DNA of 64,000 nt from Bosea sp. BIWAKO-01. Its GTDB lineage: Bacteria; Pseudomonadota; Alphaproteobacteria; Rhizobiales; Beijerinckiaceae. The notes below the pieces were generated by a model. The model did no database searches. It was not told where the DNA came from and saw nothing but the letters and a program-made list of their open reading frames with translations. Below, piece by piece: positions 63,818-64,000 of the stretch. Both the position numbers and the translations under genes were made by a program. Position 1 is the first letter of the stretch, and each line of letters opens with the position of its first letter. Where the stretch lies: NCBI RefSeq assembly GCF_001748145.1, contig NZ_BCQA01000001.1, positions 6,474,501 through 6,538,500 of the forward strand. Reading direction: 5' to 3'.

Positions 63818-64000
63818 ATGACCCAGGACAGCCCGGTCGTTTCCCTGAAAGATGTTCACAAGAGCTTCGGCAGCCTCAAGGTGCTGGATGGCGTCGATTT
63901 TTCGGTGGCGCGCGGCGATGTGCTCGTCCTGATCGGCCGTTCCGGCTCCGGCAAGAGCACCGCGCTGCGCTGCATCGACCGCTTCGAGACGATCGATAGC
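63818..64000 (+). CDS. Polar amino acid ABC transporter ATP-binding protein (partial, cut by right edge)
   Basis: First 61 codons: VVSLKDVHKSFGSLKVLDGV and Walker A GRSGSGKST. GlnQ/HisP type, ATPase of the two permeases. GGAG lies 6 bases before ATG 63818; an in-frame ATG at 63797 overlaps the permease stop. The binding protein gene is not in the window. Confidence 0.92.
   Translation, partial: MTQDSPVVSLKDVHKSFGSLKVLDGVDFSVARGDVLVLIGRSGSGKSTALRCIDRFETIDS

Overview
The window is GC-rich chromosomal DNA with the gene content of an environmental alphaproteobacterium. The best guess is Hyphomicrobiales, perhaps Bosea-like. The clues are MctP with DUF3311, an Atu4866-type protein, several GlxA/AraC/LysR regulators beside small transport operons, AIDA-type autotransporters and an HdeA-like protein. 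This assignment rests on gene families, not on any marker gene. No rRNA, tRNA or CRISPR array was seen.

Layout. 1-2.8 kb: a membrane sensor protein (TM-TM-HAMP-PAS, cut by the left edge) divergent from a lone TRAP-type binding protein. 2.9-8.9 kb: a GlxA-type regulator divergent from a polyamine-type ABC importer operon that ends in a proline-racemase-family enzyme. 9.2-18.1 kb: an odd L,D-transpeptidase-fold lipoprotein, small envelope proteins, an SDR/LysR divergon, a monocarboxylate symporter pair and a DUF2252 protein. 18.5-22.7 kb: a 1414-residue autotransporter with tandem repeats. 22.7-33 kb: accessory metabolism and regulation (DUF2200, Gfo/Idh, DUF5701, ArsR-SRPBCC, GFA, class A acid phosphatase, two AraC regulators, AlaX, EamA, ArgE-like). 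33.2-35.4 kb: an IS3-family element lying between the halves of two different regulator genes, so DNA was lost beside it. 35.6-42.5 kb: DUF1254, small envelope proteins, GST, VOC and a TetR/DHFR-like divergon. 42.8-44.2 kb: a stand-alone thioesterase and an acyl carrier protein. 44.5-48.3 kb: alpha/beta hydrolase, DacB-type penicillin-binding protein and a sugar-nucleotide epimerase. 48.3-48.9 kb: an AT-rich control region with two palindromes. 48.9-52.5 kb: a glycosyltransferase overlapping a 526-residue unknown. 52.6-52.8 kb: decayed VOC and thioesterase fragments. 53.1-60.2 kb: a giant autotransporter broken by one extra G. 60.7-64 kb: a FadR-type regulator, a 3-hydroxyisobutyrate-dehydrogenase-family enzyme and a polar amino acid ABC importer that runs off the right edge.

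Most intact operons follow one plan: a regulator next to or divergent from a small uptake/catabolism operon, often with a visible palindromic operator (LysR at 13.2 kb, ArsR at 25.6 kb, TetR at 41.8 kb, FadR at 60.7 kb). The less ordinary part is 40-60 kb, which mixes surface-glycan, acyl-carrier and surface-protein genes with gene debris. The strongest candidates for something new are the glycosyltransferase/unknown/autotransporter group, the thioesterase-ACP pair with its decayed relative, two enzymes with altered catalytic residues, and a family of double-hairpin repeats, one of which supplies the C-terminus of a LysR regulator.
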